NCBI GenBank assembly: GCA_902800305.1
Contig: CADCDP010000024.1
Coordinates: 1-59,269 of the forward strand
Length of the DNA stretch: 59,269 bases
From: an uncultured Bacteroidales bacterium
Lineage (GTDB): Bacteria > Bacteroidota > Bacteroidia > Bacteroidales > Bacteroidaceae
Direction: 5' to 3'
The position numbers and the translations under genes are program-made. The notes beneath the pieces were generated by a model. It was not told the origin of the DNA. It saw only the letters and a program-made list of their open reading frames with translations, and searched no databases. Below, piece by piece: positions 1 to 8,653 of this stretch; position 1 is the first letter of the stretch; each line of letters opens with the position of its first letter.

Positions 1-69
1 TTGAAAAACAGAATTGTCGTACCCCCATACGAAATCACAGAATACTAGAATTCCATAGCACGTCCTGTG

Positions 70-113
70 GATGTCTTGACTTAATCGCTGAATAGTTACC
101 TAGTCAAGATATC
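70..113. repeat. Inverted repeat upstream of the transposase
   Basis: Arms GATGTCTTGACT (70-81) and AGTCAAGATATC (102-113) pair over 12 bp with one mismatch around a 20-bp loop. It lies just upstream of the transposase promoter. It could be the terminator of a gene left of the window or a hairpin linked to the REP transposase. Nothing else is visible in bases 1-163. Confidence 0.35.
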
Positions 114-163
114 ATTTTGAACCCGAAAAAGCAGAAAAAGATGTGAGAATCAAAATAAAAGTG

Positions 164-171
164 TAATTTTG
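164..171 (+). promoter_or_regulatory. Bacteroidota -7 element (TAATTTTG)
   Basis: TAATTTTG matches the Bacteroidota sigma-ABfr -7 consensus TAnnTTTG. No good -33 box is visible. It overlaps the GTG at 171, so transcription would begin after that codon. This favours the ATG at 192 as the true transposase start. Confidence 0.45.
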
Positions 172-191
172 TGGGCGATAACAGAACGAAG

Positions 192-1319
192 ATGGAGGAA
201 AGTTGTCAGACACGCCGAATGTATGGGCACGATTATGCTATACCAGGGACGTATGAGGTGACGATGGTGGTTGCCGACAGACGGCCTGTTTTTGGCGAAA
301 TTGTGGGAAGCACGAAGCCTGGTGGCGAGGCTCCCCATCTTAAGCCGTCGGCGTTGGGGCATGCTGTGCTGAGCAACGAGATTCCGAAAATACACCATTA
401 CTATCCGATGGTGGACATCTGGCAGGTGTGCCTCATGCCTGACCATCTGCACATGATTGTGCGCATCAACAAGCCATTGCCCAAAGGCAAACATCTTGGC
501 ATCATCATCGGGGCTTTCAAGGGTGGGGTCAGTCGCGCTTGGTGGCAGTTGACGGGGATGGTGGAGGTGGAGGCTGACGCCTCTACCACCGTGACGAAAG
601 GAATGGCGGGTGCAACTGGGGCGAAAGGAATGGCGAGTGCAACTGTGGCGAATGGAATGGATGCTGCTACTGTGGCGAATGCATCAGCCTCTGCATCGCG
701 CCCAGCTCTTTTTGTGCCCAACTACAACGACCATATCCTCATGCGTGATGGGCAACTGGATAACTGGAAGCGCTACCTGCGCGATAATCCACGTCGCTTT
801 ATGATGCGCCGCGAATATCCGGGCTTGTTTCAGCGCTCTTTATGCATCGTTATTGGTGGCATCCGCTACAGCGCCTTTGGCAATATGCTACTGCTTCGCC
901 AACCAGAGAAACACCAAGTGTTCTTCCATCGTCGCACCAACGGCATACCCACCGAAGATACGGATTTCTGGACAAGGGAACAACACCGTCTGATGTCGGC
1001 TGCTCGGGGTGGTGATGTGCTGGTGACTCCTGGCATATCCGAATGCGAGAAGCGAATCAAGAAGATGGCATTGGAGCAGAAGCTTCGTCTGATACATGTG
1101 CAATCCGACCCTATCGGCAAATACTGGAAGCCTGAGCGCAGCCGTTTCGATGCCTGTGCCGCTGGCACGTTGTTCATCCTTGCCCCATGGCCCGAGGATA
1201 TGCCTACATTCGCAAGTGCCTACGAGCGTTTCCATTATCTCAACCACTTGGCTGAGAACATTTGTGCCATCAGCCATACCACCAACGTGGCAGTGCAGGG
1301 CTTAGCTGTGCAAGGCTGA
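192..1319 (+). CDS. REP-associated tyrosine transposase (IS200/Y1-type HUH)
   Basis: A 375-residue protein of the REP-associated tyrosine transposase (RAYT) group, single-strand endonucleases that cut and rejoin REP hairpins. The HUH metal-binding motif MPDHLHMIV is visible (His85 and His87, counted from the ATG at 192). The probable catalytic tyrosine is in WKRYLRDNPRR (about Tyr195), the usual position in Bacteroidota members. Residues about 130-170 are a low-complexity insertion of repeated GMA-SATVAN-like units between the HUH and Tyr parts. The GTG at 171 is in frame but overlaps a -7 promoter element, so ATG 192 is preferred. The gene has no IS-type ends or partner gene, as expected for a domesticated RAYT. 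A repeat and hairpin array lies downstream. Confidence 0.8.
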   Translation: MEESCQTRRMYGHDYAIPGTYEVTMVVADRRPVFGEIVGSTKPGGEAPHLKPSALGHAVLSNEIPKIHHYYPMVDIWQVCLMPDHLHMIVRINKPLPKGKHLGIIIGAFKGGVSRAWWQLTGMVEVEADASTTVTKGMAGATGAKGMASATVANGMDAATVANASASASRPALFVPNYNDHILMRDGQLDNWKRYLRDNPRRFMMRREYPGLFQRSLCIVIGGIRYSAFGNMLLLRQPEKHQVFFHRRTNGIPTEDTDFWTREQHRLMSAARGGDVLVTPGISECEKRIKKMALEQKLRLIHVQSDPIGKYWKPERSRFDACAAGTLFILAPWPEDMPTFASAYERFHYLNHLAENICAISHTTNVAVQGLAVQG

Positions 1320-1363
1320 CGCCTTACTCACGGGGTTGCAGCGGCAGTGAACTTTTAGGCCTC

Positions 1364-1399
1364 AAAAAGCATGTATAACCCCTCATTTCGATGCTTTTT
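1364..1399 (+). terminator. Rho-independent-type terminator after the transposase
   Basis: AAAAAGCAT (1364-1372) pairs with ATGCTTTTT (1391-1399) around an 18-nt loop and ends in a T run, 45 bp after the transposase stop. Confidence 0.55.
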
Positions 1400-1510
1400 C
1401 CCTCTCTCGGAGCAAGGATGAGCGGTGCAGAAATTCGGTATTCTGACCTCAAATGGAAGGAGATTTGTGTCTAAATGGCACACTTGATTAACGTTTCGGG
1501 CATAGAAAAG

Positions 1511-1664
1511 GGGATAATCCCACGTAATAACTCACGCCGTACAACGTAATAACTCACGCCGCACAACGTAATAACTCATGCCGCGCAAGGTAATTATCCC
1601 GCGCCGCGCAACATAATTACCCCACGCCGCGCAAGGTAATTTGCTTGCAGGGCGTGGGGTAATT
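1511..1664. repeat. Degenerate 22-23 bp tandem array beside the RAYT gene
   Basis: About five head-to-tail copies of a 22-23 bp unit, roughly CGTAATAACTCACGCCGC plus RCAA, run from about 1521 to 1640. They diverge steadily toward the right (TAATAACTC becomes TAATTATCC and then TAATTACCCC). There are no unique spacers, so it is not a CRISPR. The last unit forms the left arm of a long hairpin. REP-type hairpins next to a RAYT are the classical substrate arrangement for these enzymes. Confidence 0.7.
1615..1664. terminator. Long hairpin ending the array (REP-like and/or terminator)
   Basis: Arms 1615-1635 and 1644-1664 are 21-bp inverted repeats with two mismatches around an 8-bp loop (GTAATTTG). 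The stem core is AATTACCCCACGCC against GGCGTGGGGTAATT. It lies 53 bp beyond the stop of the minus-strand C10 protease gene, so it may end transcription there. It may equally be a RAYT target hairpin. Confidence 0.5.
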
Positions 1665-1717
1665 CGCGTCAGCTTCTTTAAACTTTAAACTCTAAACTTT
1701 AAACTTTATATAAGAGT

Positions 1718-4700
1718 TTATCTGTTGACAAAGACTTTCTTGCCATCCACGAGGTAGATACCTGGACGGGTGATGCGGCAGACCTTCACACCTTGCAGGG
1801 TATAGATGCCACGCTTCACGGCCACCTTGTCGGTCGGGATGAGGTCGGCGATGGCGTCGGGTTGGTCTTCTGGTGCCACCAGCGACCCGATGTAGGTGAG
1901 GCGGAAATCGTCGGCTTTGTACCAATGGCCTTCCTGTATGCCGATGGTCAGCACACCTGTGTCGATGCCTTCGGAAGCCTCTACACGAATGCTGTCAATC
2001 ACGGCTTCGGTCAGATAGAAGGTGCCGAAGGGGTGACCATTGACACTCACGCAGGTGTCGCCAGCAAAGAGGGTGACGGTGGCATCGGCATCGGTTCCCA
2101 CCATAGCGGAGAGACGATAGTAGCCAGGGGTGAGTCCTTCCACCTGCTGCGAGATGCCCACAGAACTGAGGTCGTCGGCAATGAGGCTCTGGAAGATGTA
2201 GGTGCCGTCGAGTCCCACAGAGCGGTACTGGTTGGCAGCACTACCATTATAGACAGCGCCGACGGTGGTGTGACCTTCCTTGGTGCCGAGTGTCCATCCC
2301 TTCGCATTCTTCGTCTCAAACGAGGGATTGACGATGTTGTCGGTAAAGTCAATCTCCACATCCTTGGCGTATGCAAGACTCTTCATGTATGCTTTGCCGT
2401 CGCTGAGCAGCTGGGCGGCGTAGGTCTTCACCTTGTTCGACGTGGTCAGTTCGGTATCTGCACGATTGGAGAAATTCTTCTCTGCCTCCAGTATCTCTGA
2501 GCGATAGGCGTTGTAGGCATCGGCGGTGGTCTTGTTCTTGTATTTGTCAAGAATCTGATAAGCCTCTTGAATGCTTTGAGCGAGCACTACGTAGGCAGGG
2601 TCGAGCGTGATGCTGGAATAGGCGCGGAAGGTCTTCACCAAATCGTCGGCACACCAATAACCACACAAAGCTTCCACCGCTGTGCCTTCTTCCATCGGCA
2701 CAAAGTATTGATCCACTTGGTCGTCCAAGAGCTGTGCATTGGCAGGAGTTGTCGTAGCCACGAAGGTTCCCACCAAAGCAGGGTCGGTGTTCTCCACGAC
2801 CGAAGCCACCACCCTCGTGTCTTTGCCCACGAGCGTGATGTTGTCGGCTGACGAGGTCATCACCAGATAAGTCTTGCCCGCTTCAAGCGTCTTCACATCG
2901 GCGGTCTTGTTGGAAATGCCTGTCGATGAGTGTGCCGTGATTTCGCGAGCAATGATGCCGTCGGGTACGGTGGCTGTGAAGGGAACCGTCAGTATAAACC
3001 ACTTCGCCACCTCCGTACCCATCGTGATTTGGGCACTTGCCGCCTCGAAGTCGGCACGGGGCACAAAGTCATAACCTGGCATCAGCGAGAGCTTGGCACA
3101 TTGTCCTGCACGGATGATGTTGGTGCCTGTGGCTTCGCTGTCATCAGCCACATAATAGAGCGCATTGGGATTCAGCTCTTGGGCAACAGTCTTCACGCCT
3201 ATGCATTGTGTCAGGTCGTAGGATGTGGCGGTCTTGTAGCTGTTTTTCTTGGCGAAGGAGGAGGAATTGAACGCCGTCGCATCGAAGTGTCCCTTGATGG
3301 CCAGACAGTTATTCTCAAAGCTTACCACCTCCATATCATTGTCTTTCAACACGAAACGGACGATGGTGTCGGCTGCCTCAGCATAGTCGATAACTTCTCC
3401 AGACGAAGGCACAGGATTGGCCAGCACTCCATAGTAGTACTTGCCCACTTCGAAGGGACAAGACGAGGTGCTGAGGACGCTGAACGAGGCTTCCCCACTC
3501 TGCTGGGCATCGAGGGTCACTTTGCCCGTCTTATAACCCACTTCCGTCCACGCCTGCTCAGCCTCATCGTAGGTGTAGAAGACCATTCGCAGGGTGCCCT
3601 CGTAAGGCATATTCGATGCGTTGTGGAGGGTGGCTGTGGCAGTAGTTTTGTCGTTATAGACAATCTCAAAATCGTTGCCGTCGAACTGCTCAGTGTCGGT
3701 GCTGCCAGCCACAGAGAGACCTTCCAGTCGGAGGTCGTTCGCCGCAGTTGTTGGCTCCACCTCCATCTTGGCAAGCACATTCAGGTTCTCGTCCGTCACC
3801 GTCAGATACCATTTCTTCGTGTTGATGGGCTTGACCGTGAGCGTCAGTTCTGCACTCTCGCCCGATGCCACCACCGTCTCCTTGTCGCTGGATTTGGCAG
3901 AAGAAAGGTTGGAGGGCTTCGTGCTCGATGTGGAGGCAAACAGATATACTCCGCTGAAACTCAACGTGGCATTGTTCTTCACCTTCACGACCACTTTATT
4001 CGTCAGGTTCTCATAAATTCCTTCTGGGGTGCTGATGCTGACGCTGATGTTCTGCTTCTTGGGACGCACATTGTAGGTCATGCCCTGCCACATATTGAAG
4101 TTGTTCATGCCCGTCTCGTCGTCCACCGTGTACCAGCCATCACCCTGTCCACCCCAACCGAAGTTGAAGTGGAACAGCCCTGTGTTCGACTGGTACCCGT
4201 CCAGCACCACAGCATGTCCGCCCTGGTCGGAATGGTAACCCGTGTAGATGATGGGATGCCCTTTGGCCAAATCGTCGTAAATCTTCTTTTCCCATGTGGC
4301 CAACGGAACCCAACTGCTGCTGCCGTCGCTCTTGTATTCGCATTGGCTCAACAGATTGAAATAGGTGCTCATCGGGTTGACCAAGTCAGTAATCTGAGCT
4401 GCCGACGAGGTGTAGTAATCCATGTGATCCATCGCTCCCACAGCAAACACGAGGTCGGCCACCGCCTGACGGAATTCTGCAGGTTCACTACCGCCGTATT
4501 TGTCGAGCATCAAGTCCCACTTGATGGGGGTTCCCTTCTCAATCTTGTCAGTCACCGCCGTGTGGTGCCATTCGTCAGCACCGTAGGTGGGCGTAGTGGC
4601 CAAGAAGGTGTCGGGATTGTCTTTGCGATAATAGTAAATGACCTGCGAAGCGGCCGTAGCTACACATCCCGTCACGGCACGGCTCCCATTGTCGATGATG

Positions 4701-5203
4701 GGACAACGGTCGTTGTAGGGAGAGGTCTGATGCCAATGAGAGGTCAGCAACGGCGAAATGGCTGGCCAACCTTTAGCATGTCGGGGGGCATTCCTGCGTT
4801 GAGGACTTTGGCGGCTCACGTTCTCCCCTGCTTCCTGTGCATCCTCAATGGCAGCCTTATAGTAGTTCAGCCAATTGAAGAAGTGAGGCGGTAGGAGTGA
4901 CTCATCGTAGTCGCCACTCTCCGTATAACCCAAGACTTCTGGCAGACAGTCGTCACCACTCACGATGACAAACCCTTGTCCCTCACCACGCGAAAAGATG
5001 TAATAAGGAGCTGTCGTCCGAGTCTTAGCACTCAGTTTCCGAGCTTTCGACTCTGTACGTGTAGCTTTCGCCACCAACACAGGCTCAACGCCTGAGTCCA
5101 TCATCGTGGATGCCACCTTCTTTGCTTTGGCCACATCCACGGGGTCAGCACTCATGCTCATAGCAACGAGCATGGCTACAGATAGTAAAAGTGTTTTCTT
5201 CAT
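1718..5203 (-). CDS. Large secreted C10-family (streptopain-like) cysteine protease
   Basis: A 1,161-residue secreted peptidase of MEROPS family C10 (SpeB, interpain). Order: signal peptide (residues 1-19), an inhibitory Spi-type propeptide (about 20-140, with YIFSRGEGQGFVIVSGDD), then the papain-fold domain. The catalytic Cys180 is in TGCVATAASQ, the catalytic His330 is in GGHAVVLDGY, and the oxyanion/Trp region is NFGWGGQGDGWY. Beta-sandwich and adhesin-like regions follow (about 390-1120). The last 30 residues carry a sorting-type tail (IYTLQGVKV ... PGIYLVDGKKVFV). SpeB and interpain are about 400-800 residues, so the C-terminal extension is unusually long. The likely role is extracellular proteolysis of host protein. 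It lies 41 bp after lepA on the same strand and may be read from the lepA transcript. Confidence 0.9.
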   Translation of the reverse strand: MKKTLLLSVAMLVAMSMSADPVDVAKAKKVASTMMDSGVEPVLVAKATRTESKARKLSAKTRTTAPYYIFSRGEGQGFVIVSGDDCLPEVLGYTESGDYDESLLPPHFFNWLNYYKAAIEDAQEAGENVSRQSPQRRNAPRHAKGWPAISPLLTSHWHQTSPYNDRCPIIDNGSRAVTGCVATAASQVIYYYRKDNPDTFLATTPTYGADEWHHTAVTDKIEKGTPIKWDLMLDKYGGSEPAEFRQAVADLVFAVGAMDHMDYYTSSAAQITDLVNPMSTYFNLLSQCEYKSDGSSSWVPLATWEKKIYDDLAKGHPIIYTGYHSDQGGHAVVLDGYQSNTGLFHFNFGWGGQGDGWYTVDDETGMNNFNMWQGMTYNVRPKKQNISVSISTPEGIYENLTNKVVVKVKNNATLSFSGVYLFASTSSTKPSNLSSAKSSDKETVVASGESAELTLTVKPINTKKWYLTVTDENLNVLAKMEVEPTTAANDLRLEGLSVAGSTDTEQFDGNDFEIVYNDKTTATATLHNASNMPYEGTLRMVFYTYDEAEQAWTEVGYKTGKVTLDAQQSGEASFSVLSTSSCPFEVGKYYYGVLANPVPSSGEVIDYAEAADTIVRFVLKDNDMEVVSFENNCLAIKGHFDATAFNSSSFAKKNSYKTATSYDLTQCIGVKTVAQELNPNALYYVADDSEATGTNIIRAGQCAKLSLMPGYDFVPRADFEAASAQITMGTEVAKWFILTVPFTATVPDGIIAREITAHSSTGISNKTADVKTLEAGKTYLVMTSSADNITLVGKDTRVVASVVENTDPALVGTFVATTTPANAQLLDDQVDQYFVPMEEGTAVEALCGYWCADDLVKTFRAYSSITLDPAYVVLAQSIQEAYQILDKYKNKTTADAYNAYRSEILEAEKNFSNRADTELTTSNKVKTYAAQLLSDGKAYMKSLAYAKDVEIDFTDNIVNPSFETKNAKGWTLGTKEGHTTVGAVYNGSAANQYRSVGLDGTYIFQSLIADDLSSVGISQQVEGLTPGYYRLSAMVGTDADATVTLFAGDTCVSVNGHPFGTFYLTEAVIDSIRVEASEGIDTGVLTIGIQEGHWYKADDFRLTYIGSLVAPEDQPDAIADLIPTDKVAVKRGIYTLQGVKVCRITRPGIYLVDGKKVFVNR

Positions 5204-5244
5204 ATAGGTTAGTATTTTCAGTTAGCTATTTTATGTAAAAAGGA

Positions 5245-7053
5245 CTAATCGTCATCCAGCTTCAGCACCGCCAGGAATGCTTTCTGCGGCACACTCACGT
5301 TGCCAATCTGCTTCATGCGCTTCTTGCCTCGTTTCTGCTTTTCGAGCAACTTGCGCTTACGCGACACGTCACCACCATAACACTTGGCGAGCACATCCTT
5401 CCGCACCTGCTTCACCGTCTCGCGTGCCACAATCTTTCCACCGATGGCTGCTTGAATGGCTATGTCGAACTGCTGACGCGGCAAAAGGTCTTTCAGTCTT
5501 TCGCACATACGACGACCCAACGTCACGGCGTTATCTACATGGGTCAAGGTCGAAAGGGCATCGACAGATTCTCCATTCAGTAGGATGTCGAGTTTCACCA
5601 ACTTGCTCTCACGGAATCCTGCAGGATGGTAGTCGAACGAAGCATATCCACGACTAACACTCTTCAGCTTGTCGTAGAAGTCTATCACGATTTCGCCTAA
5701 TGGCATGAGGAACTCGATTTCCACACGGTTGCCCGCAATAAAATCCTGCTTCACCAGTTCAGCACGTTTGCTGAGACAGAGCGTCATGATGGGGCCGATA
5801 TAGGTGGCAGTCGTGATGACCGTCGCACGGATGTAAGGTTCTTCCACATGGTCAATGAGCGTCGGGTCGGGCATACCGCTCGGATTATGCACTTCCTGCA
5901 CTCCCCCTTGTTTGTCATACACCATATAGCTCACGTTCGGCACCGTCGTAATCACGTCCATGTCGAACTCTCTGTCCAATCGCTCCTGCACAATCTCCAT
6001 GTGGAGCAAGCCCAAGAATCCGCAACGGAAACCAAAGCCCAACGCTGCTGAACTCTCATGCTGGAAAGTCAGCGAAGCATCATTCAGTTGCAGCTTTTCC
6101 AACGAGGTACGCAAGTTCTCATAGTCTTCTGTCTCAATGGGATAAATACCAGCAAACACCATCGGCTTCACTTCTTGGAAACCCTTGATGGCTTCACTCG
6201 TCGGATTGACCAACGAGGTGATGGTGTCGCCCACCTTCACCTCTGTAGCTTGCTTGATGCCAGTCACGATATAGCCCACGTCGCCCGTTCGAAGTTCCTT
6301 CTTCGGCACCATATCCATCTTCAGCGTACCGATTTCTTCTGCCAGATACACCTTCTTCGTGTTGATGAACCGCACCTTCTCGCCTGGACGCATCACGCCA
6401 TTGATAATCTTGAAGTAAGCGATGACACCTCGATAGGAGTTGAAGACAGAATCGAAAATCAACGCCTGCAACGGAGCATCCTCATCACCCACAGGATGCG
6501 GAATGCGCTCCACCACAGCATTCAGTATATCGCCAACACCTTCACCCGTCTTTCCACTGGCATAGATGATGTCCTCCAAGTCACAACCAATCAGGTCAAT
6601 AATTTCGTCAGCCACCTCTTCAGGCATCGCGTTGGGCATGTCTATCTTGTTGATGACGGGGATGATTTCGAGGTCGTGGTCGATGGCCATGTAGAGGTTC
6701 GAGATGGTCTGTGCCTGAACGCCCTGTGTGGCATCCACCACCAGCAAGGCACCTTCGCAAGCGGCAATGGAACGGCTCACCTCGTAGGAGAAGTCCACAT
6801 GTCCCGGTGTGTCAATCAAGTTGAGCACAAACTTCTGACCCTTATATTCCTCTTTTTCACCATCATACTCATGCTCCATCTGGATAGCATGGCTCTTGAT
6901 GGTGATGCCACGTTCCTGCTCCAAATCCATATCGTCGAGCATCTGACCCTGCGTAATCTCGATGGTCTTAGTCCTCTCCAGCAATCGGTCGGCCAAAGTC
7001 GATTTTCCGTGGTCGATATGCGCTATGATGCAAAAGTTCCTAATATTTTTCAT
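5245..7053 (-). CDS. lepA: Elongation factor 4 (LepA) back-translocase
   Basis: A 602-residue translational GTPase that acts on stalled ribosomes. G1 is AHIDHGKS at the N-terminus, the switch I region is [10 protein letters not shown]3 is DTPGHVDF and G4 is NKIDM. The EF4-specific C-terminal domain ends in a Lys/Arg-rich stretch ([16 protein letters not shown]) as usual. The start is set at [12 protein letters not shown] (7053), which gives the normal family length. The frame remains open upstream for 48 codons, but that part overlaps the small lipoprotein gene and is not LepA-like. The spacing to the upstream lipoprotein is 10 bp, so the two are very probably co-transcribed. Confidence 0.97.
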   Translation of the reverse strand: MKNIRNFCIIAHIDHGKSTLADRLLERTKTIEITQGQMLDDMDLEQERGITIKSHAIQMEHEYDGEKEEYKGQKFVLNLIDTPGHVDFSYEVSRSIAACEGALLVVDATQGVQAQTISNLYMAIDHDLEIIPVINKIDMPNAMPEEVADEIIDLIGCDLEDIIYASGKTGEGVGDILNAVVERIPHPVGDEDAPLQALIFDSVFNSYRGVIAYFKIINGVMRPGEKVRFINTKKVYLAEEIGTLKMDMVPKKELRTGDVGYIVTGIKQATEVKVGDTITSLVNPTSEAIKGFQEVKPMVFAGIYPIETEDYENLRTSLEKLQLNDASLTFQHESSAALGFGFRCGFLGLLHMEIVQERLDREFDMDVITTVPNVSYMVYDKQGGVQEVHNPSGMPDPTLIDHVEEPYIRATVITTATYIGPIMTLCLSKRAELVKQDFIAGNRVEIEFLMPLGEIVIDFYDKLKSVSRGYASFDYHPAGFRESKLVKLDILLNGESVDALSTLTHVDNAVTLGRRMCERLKDLLPRQQFDIAIQAAIGGKIVARETVKQVRKDVLAKCYGGDVSRKRKLLEKQKRGKKRMKQIGNVSVPQKAFLAVLKLDDD

Positions 7054-7063
7054 GTTGCAAAAA

Positions 7064-7291
7064 TCATTCAATATTTCCATCTGAAGCATCCTCTTCCACA
7101 GCGTCATCGGATGCCGACACTTGTAGCGAATCCGCGTCCTCCGACAACGAATCTGCCACTTCTTCCGCCTCATAATACCTGTCTGGCATAGGGCCATAGC
7201 ACGAAGCCAACGTGATGGGTGCCGTGAACCCCAGCAGGGTAATCAACACTCCACACACCTTATTCACACATCTATAAAAAGCAAATTTCAC
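7064..7291 (-). CDS. Small acidic lipoprotein upstream of lepA
   Basis: A 75-residue protein with a basic N-terminus, a hydrophobic segment ([14 protein letters not shown]) and a lipobox-like ASC, followed by a very acidic tail rich in Asp, Glu and Ser. The N-terminal part (FYR-VNK--GVLI-LLGF---SC-YG) resembles the small lipoproteins of the Bacteroidota radical-SAM/lipoprotein family. No radical-SAM gene is in this window, so that link is only a resemblance. It ends 10 bp before lepA and is the first gene of that operon. The function is unknown. Confidence 0.65.
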   Translation of the reverse strand: MKFAFYRCVNKVCGVLITLLGFTAPITLASCYGPMPDRYYEAEEVADSLSEDADSLQVSASDDAVEEDASDGNIE

Positions 7292-7332
7292 TCCTGTACA
7301 ATTTAAGTTTCTATTGTTTCTTTATGAAAGTA

Positions 7333-7340
7333 CAAAGGTA
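7333..7340 (-). promoter_or_regulatory. Bacteroidota -7 element for the lipoprotein-lepA unit
   Basis: On the minus strand the sequence reads TACCTTTG, a TAnnTTTG match 41 bp upstream of the lipoprotein start. No convincing -33 TTG box was found at 19-21 bp spacing. Confidence 0.5.
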
Positions 7341-7463
7341 TATAAAAATATTGATTTAGATGCCTATCCCCATCAAAAACTTCTATTTATCGGGGCAAAT
7401 TGTCGGTAATTATCAGTAATTATCGTTTTTCCAAGCCGCTCCGACGACGAAAGTGCACAAAAA

Positions 7464-7499
7464 GAAATGCGCCACCCAATCTCTTGAGCGGCGCATTTC
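7464..7499 (-). terminator. Terminator hairpin of the winged-helix gene
   Basis: GAAATGCGCC (7464-7473) pairs perfectly with GGCGCATTTC (7490-7499) around a 16-nt loop, 22 bp past the stop of the 7522-7734 gene. It could act in both directions. Confidence 0.6.
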
Positions 7500-7521
7500 A
7501 TGCTTATTGTGTGAGGCTGAA

Positions 7522-7734
7522 TTATTTCAGAGAGTAAGCGTATGGATCCTTCTCGTCACCAGTCTCAACGGTGTTGATTTTGTCCTCGCGGAGCAACCAA
7601 CCAAGACCAAGGTTGAAGTCCTTCTCTGCAAGCTTAGTAGCCTTCTTAATCTGCTTGAATGTCTGTGCTGACTCAGCCTCTGAAAGTGCGTTCCAGATGA
7701 TACCAGCAATGTTTCCTGCTTTTTCCTGTAACAT
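7522..7734 (-). CDS. Winged helix-turn-helix protein (DUF2582-type)
   Basis: A 70-residue stand-alone winged-helix domain, matching the small DUF2582 family in sequence and length. The ends read MLQEKAGNIAGIIWNAL and EDPYAYSLK-like. The middle (TFKQIKKATKLAEKDFNLGLGWLLREDKI) is the recognition helix followed by the wing. This family is conserved in Bacteroidota and its target is unknown. It is monocistronic here: a clear promoter lies upstream at 7811-7842 and a hairpin terminator lies downstream. Confidence 0.85.
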   Translation of the reverse strand: MLQEKAGNIAGIIWNALSEAESAQTFKQIKKATKLAEKDFNLGLGWLLREDKINTVETGDEKDPYAYSLK

Positions 7735-7810
7735 AATAATTTTACCTTACCTTAAATTGTTAAACTTTTCGTTTGGGTTCAGGAGTTTCTTCTTCTCCTA
7801 AAAACTGATG

Positions 7811-7842
7811 CAAAGTTACAACCTTTAAGTTAATAAAACAAA
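7811..7842 (-). promoter_or_regulatory. Promoter of the winged-helix gene (-7 and -33)
   Basis: The minus strand has TAACTTTG (7811-7818) as the -7 element and TTTG (7839-7842) as the -33 element, 20 bp apart. This is a good match to the Bacteroidota promoter. It lies about 77 bp upstream of the start codon. Confidence 0.65.
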
Positions 7843-7931
7843 ACTTTTTACAAAAAAGTAAGAAAAAGATACTAAAAAAGACGTATTCGCGTCAAAAAGC
7901 TCAAAATCGCCCCCTTTGAATGGCAATTTCG

Positions 7932-7947
7932 CTGTGTGCGCACACAG
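7932..7947 (-). terminator. Perfect 16-bp palindrome after the yebC operon
   Basis: CTGTGTGCGCACACAG is a perfect palindrome 26 bp beyond the stop of the 7974-8387 lipoprotein gene. A weak terminator or a protein-binding site are both possible. It lacks a strong T run. Confidence 0.35.
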
Positions 7948-7973
7948 ACAGGCAAATAAAAAAAGAACTACAA

Positions 7974-8387
7974 TCACTCGTAGTCCTTCTTCTCAAAGTG
8001 GTATTCCGCTATTTTGTCACCCTTATTGGCATCGTGATAGATGTAAGTGAAACTGACCCCTGCCTCTTTGTGCTTGGCGAAGAGAACCGAATTGCGAACA
8101 ATCCGGAGGTTATAGTCACCCAAGTCGCCCAACTTATCCATCACTTGTTTCCGTTCCTCGTCTGACAGAGAGAGCGAGTAATACAATTGGAGTGTGCCCG
8201 CACCGTCGTCCTTCACGAAGACCATGCTATCCAGCACCGTCATTCCGTCTTCCAACCGTTGGGGACAATGTTTCTCCGTGTATTCCCGTGCCTCACGCTC
8301 AAAGCGGTCTGCTCTCTTTTCCTGACAAGAACAAAACAACAGCAGGGAAATACCTACTATATATATATATGTTTTACGCGCGTACAT
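7974..8387 (-). CDS. Hypothetical lipoprotein
   Basis: A 137-residue protein with a signal peptide and lipobox (ISLLLFCSC), so lipid-anchored at about Cys21. The rest is a soluble alpha/beta domain with no motif that I recognise. It starts 6 bp after the TSCPD gene, so it is part of the yebC operon. A TA dinucleotide run (about 8356-8370) encodes the YIYI stretch near its start. Confidence 0.7.
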   Translation of the reverse strand: MYARKTYIYIVGISLLLFCSCQEKRADRFEREAREYTEKHCPQRLEDGMTVLDSMVFVKDDGAGTLQLYYSLSLSDEERKQVMDKLGDLGDYNLRIVRNSVLFAKHKEAGVSFTYIYHDANKGDKIAEYHFEKKDYE

Positions 8388-8393
8388 ATTTTA

Positions 8394-8648
8394 TTATTGA
8401 CGTACCATGCTTTTGAGTGCACAAGCCAGCTGGTCGGGACAACTGGTGGGCTTCATGCCACAAGTGATGCCCTCGAATCTGCCGATGACATCCTCTGCCT
8501 TCATGCCACGCACCAATTGAGCGATACCTGTCGTGTTGCCTGGGCATCCACCATAGAACTGAACGGAGTTGATGATGCCAGTAGCATCATCAACATCCAC
8601 TTCGATAGCCTTCGAGCATGTGCCCGTAGTTTCGTAAACAGTCTTCAT
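8394..8648 (-). CDS. TSCPD domain protein (TIGR03905 family)
   Basis: An 84-residue protein with the family signature TSCPDQLA near the C-terminus and conserved cysteines in TGTCSKAI, YGGCPGN and ITCGMKP. This is the free-standing TSCPD domain, which is also found at the end of vitamin-B12-dependent ribonucleotide reductases. Its role as a separate protein is not established; the cysteines suggest metal or redox binding. It lies between yebC (5-bp gap) and the lipoprotein (6-bp gap), clearly in one operon. Confidence 0.88.
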   Translation of the reverse strand: MKTVYETTGTCSKAIEVDVDDATGIINSVQFYGGCPGNTTGIAQLVRGMKAEDVIGRFEGITCGMKPTSCPDQLACALKSMVRQ

Positions 8649-8653
8649 AACGA

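Noticed and set aside
1511..1664. Tandem 22-23 bp repeats as a CRISPR array
   Set aside because: Units are directly adjacent with no spacers, they diverge progressively, and no cas genes are near.
2930..4894. Long open frame (654 codons) on the plus strand opposite the C10 protease
   Set aside because: It mirrors the protease codons, has no family-like motifs, signal or ribosome-binding site, and the protease frame shows clear catalytic motifs.
6058..7191. 377-codon open frame opposite lepA
   Set aside because: Shadow of lepA; no recognisable domain and an implausible composition rich in His and Gln.
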